Shown: positions 16,281 to 24,713, counted from the first letter of the stretch. The stretch: DNA of 33,804 nt from UBA3537 sp964219345 (GCA_964219345.1 CAXPPN010000022.1:1-33804); one strand, 5' to 3'. Notes: a model not told the origin generated them from the letters alone. A program made the numbers and translations.

Positions 16281-17708
16281 TTATACAGACAGCTTTTTTG
16301 TTAAATCTTCAACATATTTTCTAAATTGCTTATCTGTTGAAGACAAATTGTCTACTGTTTTGCATGCATGTAGAACAGTAGCGTGGTCTCGTTGTCCAAT
16401 TTGAGATCCAATACTAGCCAATGAAGCTTTGGTGAATTTCTTAGCAAAGAACATGGCAAGTTGGCGGGCTTGAACAATATGACGTTTTCTTGTTTTGGAT
16501 TGAAGTGTATCAACATCCATTTGAAAATAATCTGAAACTATTTTTTGTATATAATCTATAGAAACTTCTCGTTTTGTGTTTTTAACAAACTTCTCAACGA
16601 TTTCTTTAGCAAGAGAAAGTGTAATTTCCTTTTTATTGAATGATGATTGTGCAATTAATGAAATGATAGCCCCTTCCAATTCTCTAACGTTTGTTTTAAT
16701 GTTTTTAGCAACATATTCCACAATGTCATCTGGCATTTCAACACCGTCTCTGTAGAGCTTGTTTTTTATAATGGAAACACGTGTTTCAAAATCTGGTTTT
16801 TGAAGCTCAGCCGAAAGCCCCCATTTGAATCGAGACAACAAACGTTGCTCGATATCTTGCATATCAACAGGTGCTTTATCACTGGTCAAAATAACCTGCT
16901 TGCCGTTTTGGTGTAAATGATTAAAAACATGGAAAAATACATCTTGTGTACCTGATTTTCCAGATAAGAATTGAACATCATCTATAATAAGGACATCAAT
17001 AATTTGATAAAAATGAATAAAATCATTTCTGTTATTCTTTTTTACAGACTCTATATATTGTTGCGTAAATTTTTCAGCAGAGATATAAAGAACTGTTTTT
17101 TCAGGATATTTGTCTTTAATATCCACACCAATAGCGTGAGCTAAGTGTGTTTTACCTAAACCAACGCCACCAAAAACAAGCAGCGGATTAAATGATGTTC
17201 CCCCGGGCTTATTGGCGACAGCAATTCCTGCATTTCTTGCCAATCTGTTAGAATCTCCTTCAAGGAAATTTTCAAAAGTATAGGTTGGATTGAGCTGAGA
17301 TTCAATTTTTATATTTCTGATGCCAGGGATAATAAAAGGATTCTTGAGCTCAGGGTTTTTATTTTTAAGGGGAATATCCGCTCTTTGCGATTTAATTGCT
17401 GAACGATTTGAACTTGGAATTTTTTCTGTAAAAGGTTGCTTATTACCGTAGGTGTTTTCCATCTTAATGATGTAGACTAGCTTTGCATCTTCACCCAATT
17501 CTTTTGTCAAAGCAACTTTCAGGATTTTTACATAATGTTCTTCAAGCCATTCATAGAAAAATTTACTAGGAACTTGAATGCTTAAAGATTGATCTGCTAG
17601 TTTCACTGCAACAATGGGTTCAAACCATGTTTTGTATGCCTGAGGTTGAATATTGTCCTTAATAAAATTAAGACAGTTGCCCCATAACGATTGCGCAGTG
17701 TAATTCAT
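16281..17708 (-). CDS. dnaA: Chromosomal replication initiator protein DnaA
   Basis: DnaA binds oriC and, in the ATP form, opens the duplex. In the 475-residue protein the N-terminal DnaB/DiaA-binding domain is at 1-80, followed by a linker and the AAA+ core with Walker A GGVGLGKT (180-187) and Walker B VLIIDDVQ (239-246). The C-terminal DNA-binding domain carries the signature IGQRDHATVLHACKTV. It heads a three-gene operon with a phosphatase and an RsmI-like methylase. dnaN and other origin-linked genes are not adjacent. The 176 bases upstream hold at most two degenerate DnaA boxes, which could serve autoregulation. Confidence 0.97.
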   Translation of the reverse strand: MNYTAQSLWGNCLNFIKDNIQPQAYKTWFEPIVAVKLADQSLSIQVPSKFFYEWLEEHYVKILKVALTKELGEDAKLVYIIKMENTYGNKQPFTEKIPSSNRSAIKSQRADIPLKNKNPELKNPFIIPGIRNIKIESQLNPTYTFENFLEGDSNRLARNAGIAVANKPGGTSFNPLLVFGGVGLGKTHLAHAIGVDIKDKYPEKTVLYISAEKFTQQYIESVKKNNRNDFIHFYQIIDVLIIDDVQFLSGKSGTQDVFFHVFNHLHQNGKQVILTSDKAPVDMQDIEQRLLSRFKWGLSAELQKPDFETRVSIIKNKLYRDGVEMPDDIVEYVAKNIKTNVRELEGAIISLIAQSSFNKKEITLSLAKEIVEKFVKNTKREVSIDYIQKIVSDYFQMDVDTLQSKTRKRHIVQARQLAMFFAKKFTKASLASIGSQIGQRDHATVLHACKTVDNLSSTDKQFRKYVEDLTKKLSV

Positions 17709-17776
17709 TTTTTTATGTAAATTTTTTTAGTTAGTTAGTGGCAAAAACGTCAACACTTTTGGGAGGTGGTTAATTT

Positions 17777-17801
17777 TTATCCATGACAAATATGTGAACA
17801 A
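17777..17801. promoter_or_regulatory. Two degenerate DnaA-box-like sites upstream of dnaA
   Basis: TTATCCATG (17777-17785) differs from TTATCCACA at two bases. TGTGAACAA (17793-17801), read as TTGTTCACA on the other strand, is one mismatch from TTWTNCACA. They face each other 7 bases apart in the dnaA upstream region. Two imperfect sites can arise by chance in AT-rich DNA. Confidence 0.25.
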
Positions 17802-17884
17802 AATTTCAAAAAAAAAAATTAAAAATACAGGAAATTTTATTTTTTTTCGTTTAAATTATGCAGCACTAAATATATAAATTTTTA

Positions 17885-18283
17885 ATGAAAAGTCACCAAA
17901 CAAAAGTTAAAGTTCGATACGGAGAAACAGACCAAATGGGCGTTGTATATCATGGAAATTACGCTCAATATTTTGAGATTGGTCGTATAGAATGGTTGTC
18001 TTCATTAGGCTTTTCTTATAAAGAAATGGAAGCCCAAGGTATTATGCTTCCAGTTGTTGTTTTGAATATAAGTTACTGTAAGCCAGCATTTTATGATGAA
18101 ATTTTAACTATAAAAACAACATTACTTAAACTTCCAAAAGTTTCTATTGAATTTGAATATGAACTTTATAATGAACGTGATGAGTTGTTAACAAAAGCTT
18201 ATACAAAGTTAGTTTTTGTGGATACAAAAACGCGTTTACCCATGCGTTGTCCAGACTATTTTTTAGACAAACTGCAAAATTAA
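17885..18283 (+). CDS. YbgC-type hotdog-fold acyl-CoA thioesterase
   Basis: This 132-residue hotdog thioesterase of the 4-hydroxybenzoyl-CoA thioesterase/YbgC family hydrolyses acyl-CoA thioesters. The N-terminal motif YGETDQMGVVYHGNY contains the expected catalytic Asp16, followed by the helix EIGRIEWL. The length is typical. It is divergent from dnaA, and its TAA stop overlaps the stop of the convergent yigZ gene. Substrate preference (short chain or aromatic) cannot be read from the sequence. Confidence 0.9.
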   Translation: MKSHQTKVKVRYGETDQMGVVYHGNYAQYFEIGRIEWLSSLGFSYKEMEAQGIMLPVVVLNISYCKPAFYDEILTIKTTLLKLPKVSIEFEYELYNERDELLTKAYTKLVFVDTKTRLPMRCPDYFLDKLQN

Positions 18284-18897
18284 TCGTTAAAAATTTCAAG
18301 CTTGATTTTATGATGTGATTTAAATGCAGACTTTACGAATTCTAAATCCCTTTTTTTGACCAAAATTTTTAGCCAACATTCCAATTCAAGATGCTGTTCT
18401 AAAATTATTAAATTAAATTTTTTCACAATTCGCATGACGTAACTTAGTTCGCTATATGAAAAGCGTACTAAGATTTTTTCTTTTATATGTAGGGTTGTGA
18501 TTTTACATTCATCCAAACTGTGTTTAGCCGCAGTTCTGTAGGCTGAAATAAGTCCACCAACGCTAAGTTTTGTACCTCCAAAATATCGAACAATTACAAC
18601 AAGAGTGTTAGTAATATTCCTGGCTTGTAGCTGTCCTAAAATAGGCATTCCAGCACTATTGTTTGGTTCACCATCATCCGATACTTTATATATATCCCCA
18701 TCAGCTCCTAATCGATAAGCATAACAAAAGTGGCCAGCTGTTTTGTGTTTTTCTTTTAGTAGGCCAATAGTATTTTTAACGTCATTTTCATTGTAAATTG
18801 GAAATGCATAACCAAAAAATTTACTGCCTTTGTCTTTGTATAAGATTTCATTAGAGCTACTTTCTATGGTTTGAAATTCAAATGTACCTTTGCTCAT
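18280..18897 (-). CDS. yigZ: YigZ/IMPACT family protein
   Basis: This 205-residue protein has the UPF0029/IMPACT N-terminal domain (about 15-125), with KGSKFFGYAFP, HFCYAYRLG, SDDGEPNNSAGMPIL and VRYFGGTKLSVGGL, and a C-terminal DUF1949-like ferredoxin fold (about 135-200). Bacterial YigZ is not well understood; the eukaryotic relative modulates Gcn2. It lies 15 bases after ribD and is probably co-transcribed. It is convergent with the thioesterase, with which it shares the stop-codon bases. Confidence 0.93.
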   Translation of the reverse strand: MSKGTFEFQTIESSSNEILYKDKGSKFFGYAFPIYNENDVKNTIGLLKEKHKTAGHFCYAYRLGADGDIYKVSDDGEPNNSAGMPILGQLQARNITNTLVVIVRYFGGTKLSVGGLISAYRTAAKHSLDECKITTLHIKEKILVRFSYSELSYVMRIVKKFNLIILEQHLELECWLKILVKKRDLEFVKSAFKSHHKIKLEIFND

Positions 18898-18912
18898 TTG
18901 CTGTTTTTGAAA

Positions 18913-19914
18913 TTATACATTTTTAAAAAGCAGTAGCTCATCATTAACAATCCTTTTTATTAGTTGATGTTTCAGTGTATGAGATGGCCCTTTAATACCG
19001 TTTTTAAATTCTATATTTCCCTTGAAAACTCTCATTTCGTCCCAAAGATTTTCATCGATAAAATGCTGTAGTGTTTTTTGTCCACCTTCAACAATTACAG
19101 ATAAAATATTTAATTTATAAAGATGGTTGCAAATTTCTTGTGCTATATGTTTTTGCGAATTAAAATGTTTTGATGATAATACAATGGTTTTAGCTTCATC
19201 ATTAAAAACATTGTGTGATTTTTGCAAATTATCTTTAGTATCAATGACAATTCGTATAGGATTACGACCAGAAACCCTTCGTGTTGTCAAACTTGGATTG
19301 TCTTCTAAAACGGTATTTCCACCAACTAAAATGGCATGTTCTTCGGAGCGCCATTGGTGTACCAGCTGACGTGATTCATCAGAACTGATCCAAACAGGAC
19401 GTTGTGTAGTTTTTTCTGTTGGTGCAATAAATCCATTTTTTGTTTCTGCCCATTTTAGTATGATGTAAGGACGCTTTTTGTTATGAAATGAAAAAAAACG
19501 TCTGTGGTGCTCTAGGCATAGTGTTTCACAGTGGCCAACCACAACTTCACAACCTGCCAATTTGAGTGCTTCGATTCCTTTTCCACTTACTTTTTTATTG
19601 GTGTCAAGACAACCTATAACCACTTTTGGTATTTTGTGCTTTATAATAAGGTCTGTACATGGAGGTGTTTTACCATGATGACAACATGGTTCGAGAGTGA
19701 CATATAGTGTGGATTGGGCCAATAGGTTTTTGTTTACAACAGATAAAATAGCATTAACTTCTGCATGTGCACCACCATATGCGCTGGTATACCCCTCACC
19801 AATTATTTTGTTGTCATAAACAATAACACAACCTACAGCAGGGTTTGGTGCAGCATTGCCCAATCCTCTTTTTGCAATTTCTATACAGCGTTTTATGTAT
19901 TTTGAATCTTCAAT
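18913..19914 (-). CDS. ribD: Bifunctional riboflavin biosynthesis deaminase/reductase RibD
   Basis: RibD carries out the deamination of diaminohydroxyphosphoribosylaminopyrimidine and then the NADPH-dependent reduction of the ribosyl group in riboflavin synthesis. The N-terminal deaminase has the zinc motifs HAEVNAI and PCCHHGKTPPC; the C-terminal reductase begins near KKRPYIILKWAET, with VGGNTVLEDNPSLT and IVEGG. The start is a problem. The family helix with conserved Tyr and Arg/Lys (here SKYIKRCIEIAKRGLG) is encoded upstream of 19863, yet the frame has no ATG, GTG or TTG between the TAA at 19929-19927 and the TTG at 19863. I chose the ATT at 19914, which restores a normal N-terminus. The alternative TTG start at 19863 would remove the first helix. 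Confidence 0.88.
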   Translation of the reverse strand: MEDSKYIKRCIEIAKRGLGNAAPNPAVGCVIVYDNKIIGEGYTSAYGGAHAEVNAILSVVNKNLLAQSTLYVTLEPCCHHGKTPPCTDLIIKHKIPKVVIGCLDTNKKVSGKGIEALKLAGCEVVVGHCETLCLEHHRRFFSFHNKKRPYIILKWAETKNGFIAPTEKTTQRPVWISSDESRQLVHQWRSEEHAILVGGNTVLEDNPSLTTRRVSGRNPIRIVIDTKDNLQKSHNVFNDEAKTIVLSSKHFNSQKHIAQEICNHLYKLNILSVIVEGGQKTLQHFIDENLWDEMRVFKGNIEFKNGIKGPSHTLKHQLIKRIVNDELLLFKNV

Positions 19915-19962
19915 AACGAAAAACTTTTATTTTCAATGGTGTTATACGTATCTTCGAAACTA

Positions 19963-19970
19963 CAAAAATA
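19963..19970 (-). promoter_or_regulatory. Bacteroidota -7 promoter element for ribD
   Basis: TATTTTTG on the minus strand matches TAnnTTTG. It puts the transcript start near 19955-19959, about 45 bases before the ATT proposed as the ribD start, and so places the upstream-encoded helix inside the mRNA. Confidence 0.5.
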
Positions 19971-19985
19971 AGATTAATTGCGGGG

Positions 19986-20474
19986 ATGTTAGACATGCAA
20001 ATTAGAGAAATCAAAAAAGAGGATAACGTACAAATTGAATCGGTCATCAGGTCAGCTTTTTTGGAATTGAACATTCCTTTAGAAGGAACAGCATACGAAG
20101 ATCCCGAAACGTCAAAAATGTTTGAAGCCTACAATACTGATCGTTCTGTATATTTTGTAGTAGAAATAAATGGAGAAATTATAGGTGGAGCAGGTATAAA
20201 ACCTCTTATAAATTACGATCAAGACGTTTGCGAACTTCAAAAAATGTATAGTAGTCCCAAAATGCGGGGTCAGGGTATGGGGCAACAACTAATGGACCGA
20301 TGCATAGAAGCAGCACTCTCTTTTGGGTTTAAAACATGTTATTTAGAAACCATTCCAATGCTTGAAGCGGCCATCAAATTGTACAAACGAAATGGATTTT
20401 TGGAAATCAAAACCGCTTTGGGGAATACAGGACACCATAACTGCAATGTTTGGATGATAAAAAAATTAAAATGA
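19986..20474 (+). CDS. GNAT family N-acetyltransferase
   Basis: This 162-residue GNAT protein has the acetyl-CoA pyrophosphate loop RGQGMGQQL (about 94-102), preceded by the beta-strand CELQKMYSSP and followed by the GFKTCYLETI and AIKLYKRNGF segments typical of the fold. The acceptor substrate is unknown. The ATG three codons downstream (19995, MQIREIKKED) is an equally good start. Its TGA stop overlaps the prmC start by 4 bases, so the two are translationally coupled. That may mean a ribosome- or translation-related target, but this is inference. Confidence 0.88.
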   Translation: MLDMQIREIKKEDNVQIESVIRSAFLELNIPLEGTAYEDPETSKMFEAYNTDRSVYFVVEINGEIIGGAGIKPLINYDQDVCELQKMYSSPKMRGQGMGQQLMDRCIEAALSFGFKTCYLETIPMLEAAIKLYKRNGFLEIKTALGNTGHHNCNVWMIKKLK

Positions 20475-21313
20475 CACTAGGGGAGCTGAAAGAAAATTTT
20501 ACTAATGAACTTGAATACTATCCATCATCGGAACGTCAAGTTTTTTTTCAAAGTGTGTGCGAAGCATATCTTCAATTACAGCCACATCAAATAGTTCTCA
20601 ATTATGAAAAAGAGATTTCTGAAGTTGAGTATAAACGTTTTAATGAAGCAATGAATCGTTTAAAAAATCATGAACCCATTCAATATGTATTAGAATGCGC
20701 TTATTTTTTTGGATTAGAATTTTTAGTAACTCCAGCAGTACTCATTCCTCGTCCCGAAACAGAAGAACTTGTGGCATGGATTTTAGAACATTTCAGTAAA
20801 ATAGATGCGCTTAAAATTTTGGACTTAGGCACGGGCTCTGGCTGTATTTCAATTGCCTTGGCCAAAAACCTCCCTAGTGCTCAGGTTTTTGCCCTAGATA
20901 TTAGCACAGAAGCGCTAGAAATTGCACGTTTTAATGCAAAGAAAAACAATGTTGAAATCAATTTTATATCCTCTAACATGCTCGAATGGAAAAGCATTCA
21001 ACAGTTTGATATTATTGTGTCCAACCCTCCCTATGTATTAGAAAAAGAGCAAAAACAAATGAAAGATAATGTATTGAAACACGAACCCCATTTGGCGTTA
21101 TTTGTAGACAATGCATCGCCTTTGGTTTTTTATAAAGCGTTACGTAAAATTGCTCAAAAGAATCTTACTCAAAATGGCTTATGCTTTGCAGAGCTCAATG
21201 AGGCCTTTGGAGTAGAAACTAAAGCCCTTTTTGATGAGGTTTCGTTTCAAAATGTAATTTTAAAAAAAGATACATTTGGAAAGATCCGTATGCTAAAAGC
21301 ACAAAAAAAATAA
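20471..21313 (+). CDS. prmC: Peptide chain release factor N5-glutamine methyltransferase
   Basis: PrmC methylates the glutamine of the GGQ motif in release factors RF1 and RF2. The 280-residue product has the N-terminal helical domain (with RLKNHEPIQYVL at about 63-74), the linker VLIPRPETEELV, the SAM-binding LDLGTGSGCISIALA and the catalytic NPPY (185-188). I start at the ATG at 20471 (MTLGELKENF), which overlaps the GNAT stop as ATGA; a frame-open ATG at 20450 adds seven residues inside GNAT and is less likely. Confidence 0.94.
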   Translation: MTLGELKENFTNELEYYPSSERQVFFQSVCEAYLQLQPHQIVLNYEKEISEVEYKRFNEAMNRLKNHEPIQYVLECAYFFGLEFLVTPAVLIPRPETEELVAWILEHFSKIDALKILDLGTGSGCISIALAKNLPSAQVFALDISTEALEIARFNAKKNNVEINFISSNMLEWKSIQQFDIIVSNPPYVLEKEQKQMKDNVLKHEPHLALFVDNASPLVFYKALRKIAQKNLTQNGLCFAELNEAFGVETKALFDEVSFQNVILKKDTFGKIRMLKAQKK

Positions 21314-21398
21314 GTCGTTTTTGGAAGTGTATTTCTCTTTTTTCTTAATGGAATTTAGTATTTTAGTGGCACCAAAAAAATCAAGTATTTTTATCTAA

Positions 21399-23390
21399 AT
21401 GACTGATAAAGAATTAATTATTCAACTGCGTAAGGCGCTTCGCCAACATAACTATAACTATTATGTTTTGGACAACCCTACAATTTCGGATTTTGATTTT
21501 GATATGAAGTTAAAACAACTTCAAACTTTGGAAGCGCAATATCCCGAAATGCATGATCCTAATTCTCCAACACTTCGAGTAGGGGGAGAGGTCACAAAAA
21601 ACTTTCAAACGGTGGTTCATTCACAACGTATGTATTCTTTGGATAATTCGTATTCTAAAGAAGATTTATTGGATTGGGAAACACGCATAAAAAAATTGGT
21701 AGATGGTCCAATTCAGTATACATGTGAGCTTAAATATGATGGCGCATCTATCAGTATAACCTATAAAAATGGGACACTTTTTCAGGCGCTTACAAGAGGT
21801 GATGGCACACAAGGTGATGACGTAACAGCAAACATAAAAACAATTAAATCTGTACCCCTTAAACTTCAAGGAGATTACCCAAGTGATTTTGAAATTCGTG
21901 GTGAAATTATTTTACCTTTTAAAGGATTCGAGGCGATGAATGAACAGCGTATTGCGGCGGGTGAAGAGCCCTATAAAAATCCAAGAAATACCGCCTCTGG
22001 AAGTTTGAAATTACAAGACAGTAGCGAAGTAGCAAAACGTCCACTGCAATGTCTTTTGTACAGTATTGTTGGAGATCATACTGGAATAACTTCTCAATTT
22101 GATAATTTAGAAAAAGCACGGTCTTGGGGGTTTAAAGTCCCTACAGAAGCAAAATGTGTACAATCCATAGATGAAGTGCTGGAGTTTGTAGACCATTGGG
22201 ACGTAGCACGCCATCATTTGCCTTACGAAATAGATGGTATTGTCATAAAAGTCAATGATTTACAACAACAAGCGGAGTTGGGCTATACCGCCAAAGCGCC
22301 ACGTTGGGCCATGGCCTATAAATTTAAAGCAGAGCAAGTTTCTACACTACTGAACCACATTTCATATCAGGTAGGACGAACTGGTGCAATTACGCCTGTT
22401 GCAAACCTCGAACCCGTAGAATTGGCTGGGACAATCGTTAAGCGAGCATCTTTGCATAATGCCGATCAAATTGCAAAATTGGATATCCGTTTGGGCGATA
22501 CAGTTTTTGTGGAAAAAGGTGGAGAAATCATTCCAAAAATAATGGGTGTTGATCTTTCAAAACGTCCAATGGATTCCATACCAACAACCTATGTTTCTGA
22601 GTGCCCAGAATGCCAAACACCACTCACAAGAACAGAGGGCGAGGCACAACATTATTGTACCAACGCAGAGGGCTGCCCGCCTCAAATTATTGGTCGGATT
22701 CAGCACTATATTTCTCGAAAAGCGCTTGATATTGAAGGATTGGGAGGTGAAACCGTAGCCTTGTTGGTCAATGCTGGACTTATAAAAGATGCTGCTGATT
22801 TATATATCTTAAAAATTGAAGACGTTTTACCGCTGGAACGAATGGCGCAAAAAAGTGCCGAAAATTTAATACAAGGGATAGAAAACTCCAGGCAAATTCC
22901 TTTTGAACGTGTACTTTTTGGATTGGGGATTCGCTATGTTGGAGAAACAGTGGCCAAAACTTTAGCAAAACACTACAAAAATGTGGGTGCACTCTCTGAA
23001 GCAAGTGTTGAAGAACTTGAAGCAGTGGACGAAATTGGAATAAAAATTGCCGAAAGCGTTTATGCTTTTTTTAGAGATGAAAATAGTATTCGTTTAGTCT
23101 CACGATTGGTGAGTTATGGACTGCAACTCGAACTTTCTAAGGAAGCAATGGCCAACCAAACCACACTTTTGGCGGGCGACCGTATTGTGGTTTCTGGAGT
23201 TTTTGAAAGCATTTCCCGAAATGAACTTAAAGCACTTATTGAAGCCAATGGAGGTAAAGTGGTGAGTTCTATTTCTGCCAAAACAACTTATTTGGTCGCA
23301 GGGACCAACATGGGGCCTAGCAAACGCCAAAAAGCAGAACAATTGAATGTCCCTATCTTAACTGAACAAGAGTTTTTGAAAAAACTTTAA
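21399..23390 (+). CDS. ligA: NAD-dependent DNA ligase
   Basis: LigA seals nicks during replication and repair using NAD. The 663-residue product has the Ia domain at about 1-65, and an adenylation domain with Lys112 in LKYDGAS as the AMP-accepting residue. Next come an OB fold (about 315-395, KAPRWAMAYKFKAE just before it), the four-cysteine zinc finger (CPEC, then YCTNAEGC), helix-hairpin-helix repeats (LDIEGLGGETV, FGLGIRYVGETV, EAVDEIGIKIA) and a C-terminal BRCT domain (about 585-663). All parts are complete. It is 85 bases after prmC. Confidence 0.97.
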   Translation: MTDKELIIQLRKALRQHNYNYYVLDNPTISDFDFDMKLKQLQTLEAQYPEMHDPNSPTLRVGGEVTKNFQTVVHSQRMYSLDNSYSKEDLLDWETRIKKLVDGPIQYTCELKYDGASISITYKNGTLFQALTRGDGTQGDDVTANIKTIKSVPLKLQGDYPSDFEIRGEIILPFKGFEAMNEQRIAAGEEPYKNPRNTASGSLKLQDSSEVAKRPLQCLLYSIVGDHTGITSQFDNLEKARSWGFKVPTEAKCVQSIDEVLEFVDHWDVARHHLPYEIDGIVIKVNDLQQQAELGYTAKAPRWAMAYKFKAEQVSTLLNHISYQVGRTGAITPVANLEPVELAGTIVKRASLHNADQIAKLDIRLGDTVFVEKGGEIIPKIMGVDLSKRPMDSIPTTYVSECPECQTPLTRTEGEAQHYCTNAEGCPPQIIGRIQHYISRKALDIEGLGGETVALLVNAGLIKDAADLYILKIEDVLPLERMAQKSAENLIQGIENSRQIPFERVLFGLGIRYVGETVAKTLAKHYKNVGALSEASVEELEAVDEIGIKIAESVYAFFRDENSIRLVSRLVSYGLQLELSKEAMANQTTLLAGDRIVVSGVFESISRNELKALIEANGGKVVSSISAKTTYLVAGTNMGPSKRQKAEQLNVPILTEQEFLKKL

Positions 23391-23391
23391 A

Positions 23392-23528
23392 TCCTAACGA
23401 CACTACTGCTAAATTATTTAACTCGCTGGAGCGCGAATATTTTGCATTCCAAATCTTATATAAACCACTCGATTGGGTTAACGACGTTTAATCTTCGATT
23501 TCATGCAGTAGCGGGGTCGTGTATGGGA
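23392..23528. repeat. Structured intergenic element with imperfect terminal inverted repeats
   Basis: Between ligA and the convergent glycosyltransferase-like gene there is a segment of about 135 bases whose ends pair. CTACTGC (23403-23409) pairs with GCAGTAG (23505-23511), and ACGAC (23397-23401) with GTCGT (23516-23520), with a 1 versus 4 base internal loop. Inside are small hairpins: GCGAA/TTTGC (23433-23445), AACC/GGTT (23463-23479) and AATC/GATT (23490-23500). It is not coding in any convincing way. It could be a MITE-like or other interspersed repeat, a recombination site or a structured RNA; I cannot tell which. Confidence 0.45.
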
Positions 23529-23537
23529 ATGTTATTT

Positions 23538-24539
23538 TTATGAAAACACCTTTTTTACAGCCTTTTTGAAATCAATTTTCTCTTTTAACAAAACTTCTTT
23601 GTAAGGTCTGAAATTAAGTATATTTATAGGATAATTTTCTATGCAATCGATAACCTTTGCTATAATTTTTGGATAGAGCTTTTCATTTTTGTCAAAATGA
23701 TATTCGTCTTTGATAGGCATGTCTTCTTTGTATTTTGCCGAACCGTCTTTTCCAATTATCAAGCAACAATCCAAAAGACATGATTCTCGTGGCATTCGTT
23801 CCTTTCCGGGATGATATCCAAAATCAATATAGAGTTTTGCTTTTCTCATTACTTCACTCACTTCCTCGGGAGTCATATTTTGAATTGCTATCCACTGGTA
23901 TTGTGTTGTTTCAAGTTTTATTTTTTCTAGAAAAACTCCATTTTTTACAGGGTTATATAGGATGATGTTTTCTTTAAACTTGGAGTAATTATTTCCTTCT
24001 AAAAAAGATTCGTTCATATAATCTGAAATCTGCCCCATTACATTAAATTTATTTTTCTGTAAAAAATCTAGCGAAAAATAAGAATGTGCGATATGTCTTG
24101 CATCTGAATTTTTAACCTTTTTCAAGGTAGGAATTGGATAATTACGGAGAAGATATTTGAGTATATTTTTTTTGCTATACCGTTTTTTGATTTTTTCTAA
24201 AGAAATAAAAAAATTAGTTACACTTAGCCACCAGACGATTTTTTGGATATTGGTATATCGACTATCCCAGAGGTATGTACAAAAAGTCTCGGGAAATAGT
24301 AGGATATTTTTTTTGTCATTTTCAATTTCAAACACATAAGGAATATTGTATTTTTTATAAAATGGATGAATTGGGCTATTCTTTTTATCTTGATTATAAT
24401 GTACATAGTACATATAAGTTTCATGGTTCTGCTGAATGAGTTCATGAGCAAGTTGATGGAGTGCTTCTGGTCCACCAGTAGCGTAGTTAGCTGGACACAT
24501 GATGTATATGATGGTTTGTTCAGATTTTTGTTTAATCAT
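23538..24539 (-). CDS. Glycosyltransferase-like protein (GT-B type), accessory
   Basis: This 333-residue protein has an N-terminal Rossmann-like half opening IIYIMCPANYATGGPEALHQL and a C-terminal half with YIDFGYHPGKERMPRE, CLIIGKDGSAK and MPIKDEYHF. That pattern resembles a group of uncharacterised capsule or surface-glycan glycosyltransferases; I know no established donor or acceptor. There is no signal peptide or membrane helix, so it should be cytoplasmic. The start at 24539 could instead be Met14. It stands alone among core genes, looks AT-richer than ligA, and has the structured element at its 3' side and 174 bases of featureless AT-rich DNA at its 5' side. Acquisition by transfer is likely but inferred. 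Confidence 0.7.
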   Translation of the reverse strand: MIKQKSEQTIIYIMCPANYATGGPEALHQLAHELIQQNHETYMYYVHYNQDKKNSPIHPFYKKYNIPYVFEIENDKKNILLFPETFCTYLWDSRYTNIQKIVWWLSVTNFFISLEKIKKRYSKKNILKYLLRNYPIPTLKKVKNSDARHIAHSYFSLDFLQKNKFNVMGQISDYMNESFLEGNNYSKFKENIILYNPVKNGVFLEKIKLETTQYQWIAIQNMTPEEVSEVMRKAKLYIDFGYHPGKERMPRESCLLDCCLIIGKDGSAKYKEDMPIKDEYHFDKNEKLYPKIIAKVIDCIENYPINILNFRPYKEVLLKEKIDFKKAVKKVFS

Positions 24540-24713
24540 TAGTGTTTAATTTTAAATTTTTTTTAAAGAGATTTTATCAAATATTGAAGCAATCCCTTTT
24601 CTCATATATTCATAAATATAATAAATTAGCTCAACGGTTAATAAAAATATAAGTGTATGGTGTATATCCAACTTTCATAAGGTTTGTGTATCAAATTTCC
24701 AAAAGCGATTCCT

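Noticed and set aside
17709..17884. Possible replication origin next to dnaA
   Set aside because: Only two degenerate DnaA boxes and no AT-rich unwinding repeats; not enough to call oriC.
22780..23342. Minus-strand frames inside ligA
   Set aside because: Shadows of the ligA coding sequence with no conserved features.
23410..23504. Minus-strand open frame through the structured element
   Set aside because: It is short, has no start codon in a sensible place and no recognisable sequence; base pairing explains the segment better.
23392..23528. Integron attC site after the glycosyltransferase-like gene
   Set aside because: An ATTTAAC resembling an R'' box is present at 23416-23422, but there is no matching GTTRRRY partner at the other end, no second site before the gene and no integrase in the window.
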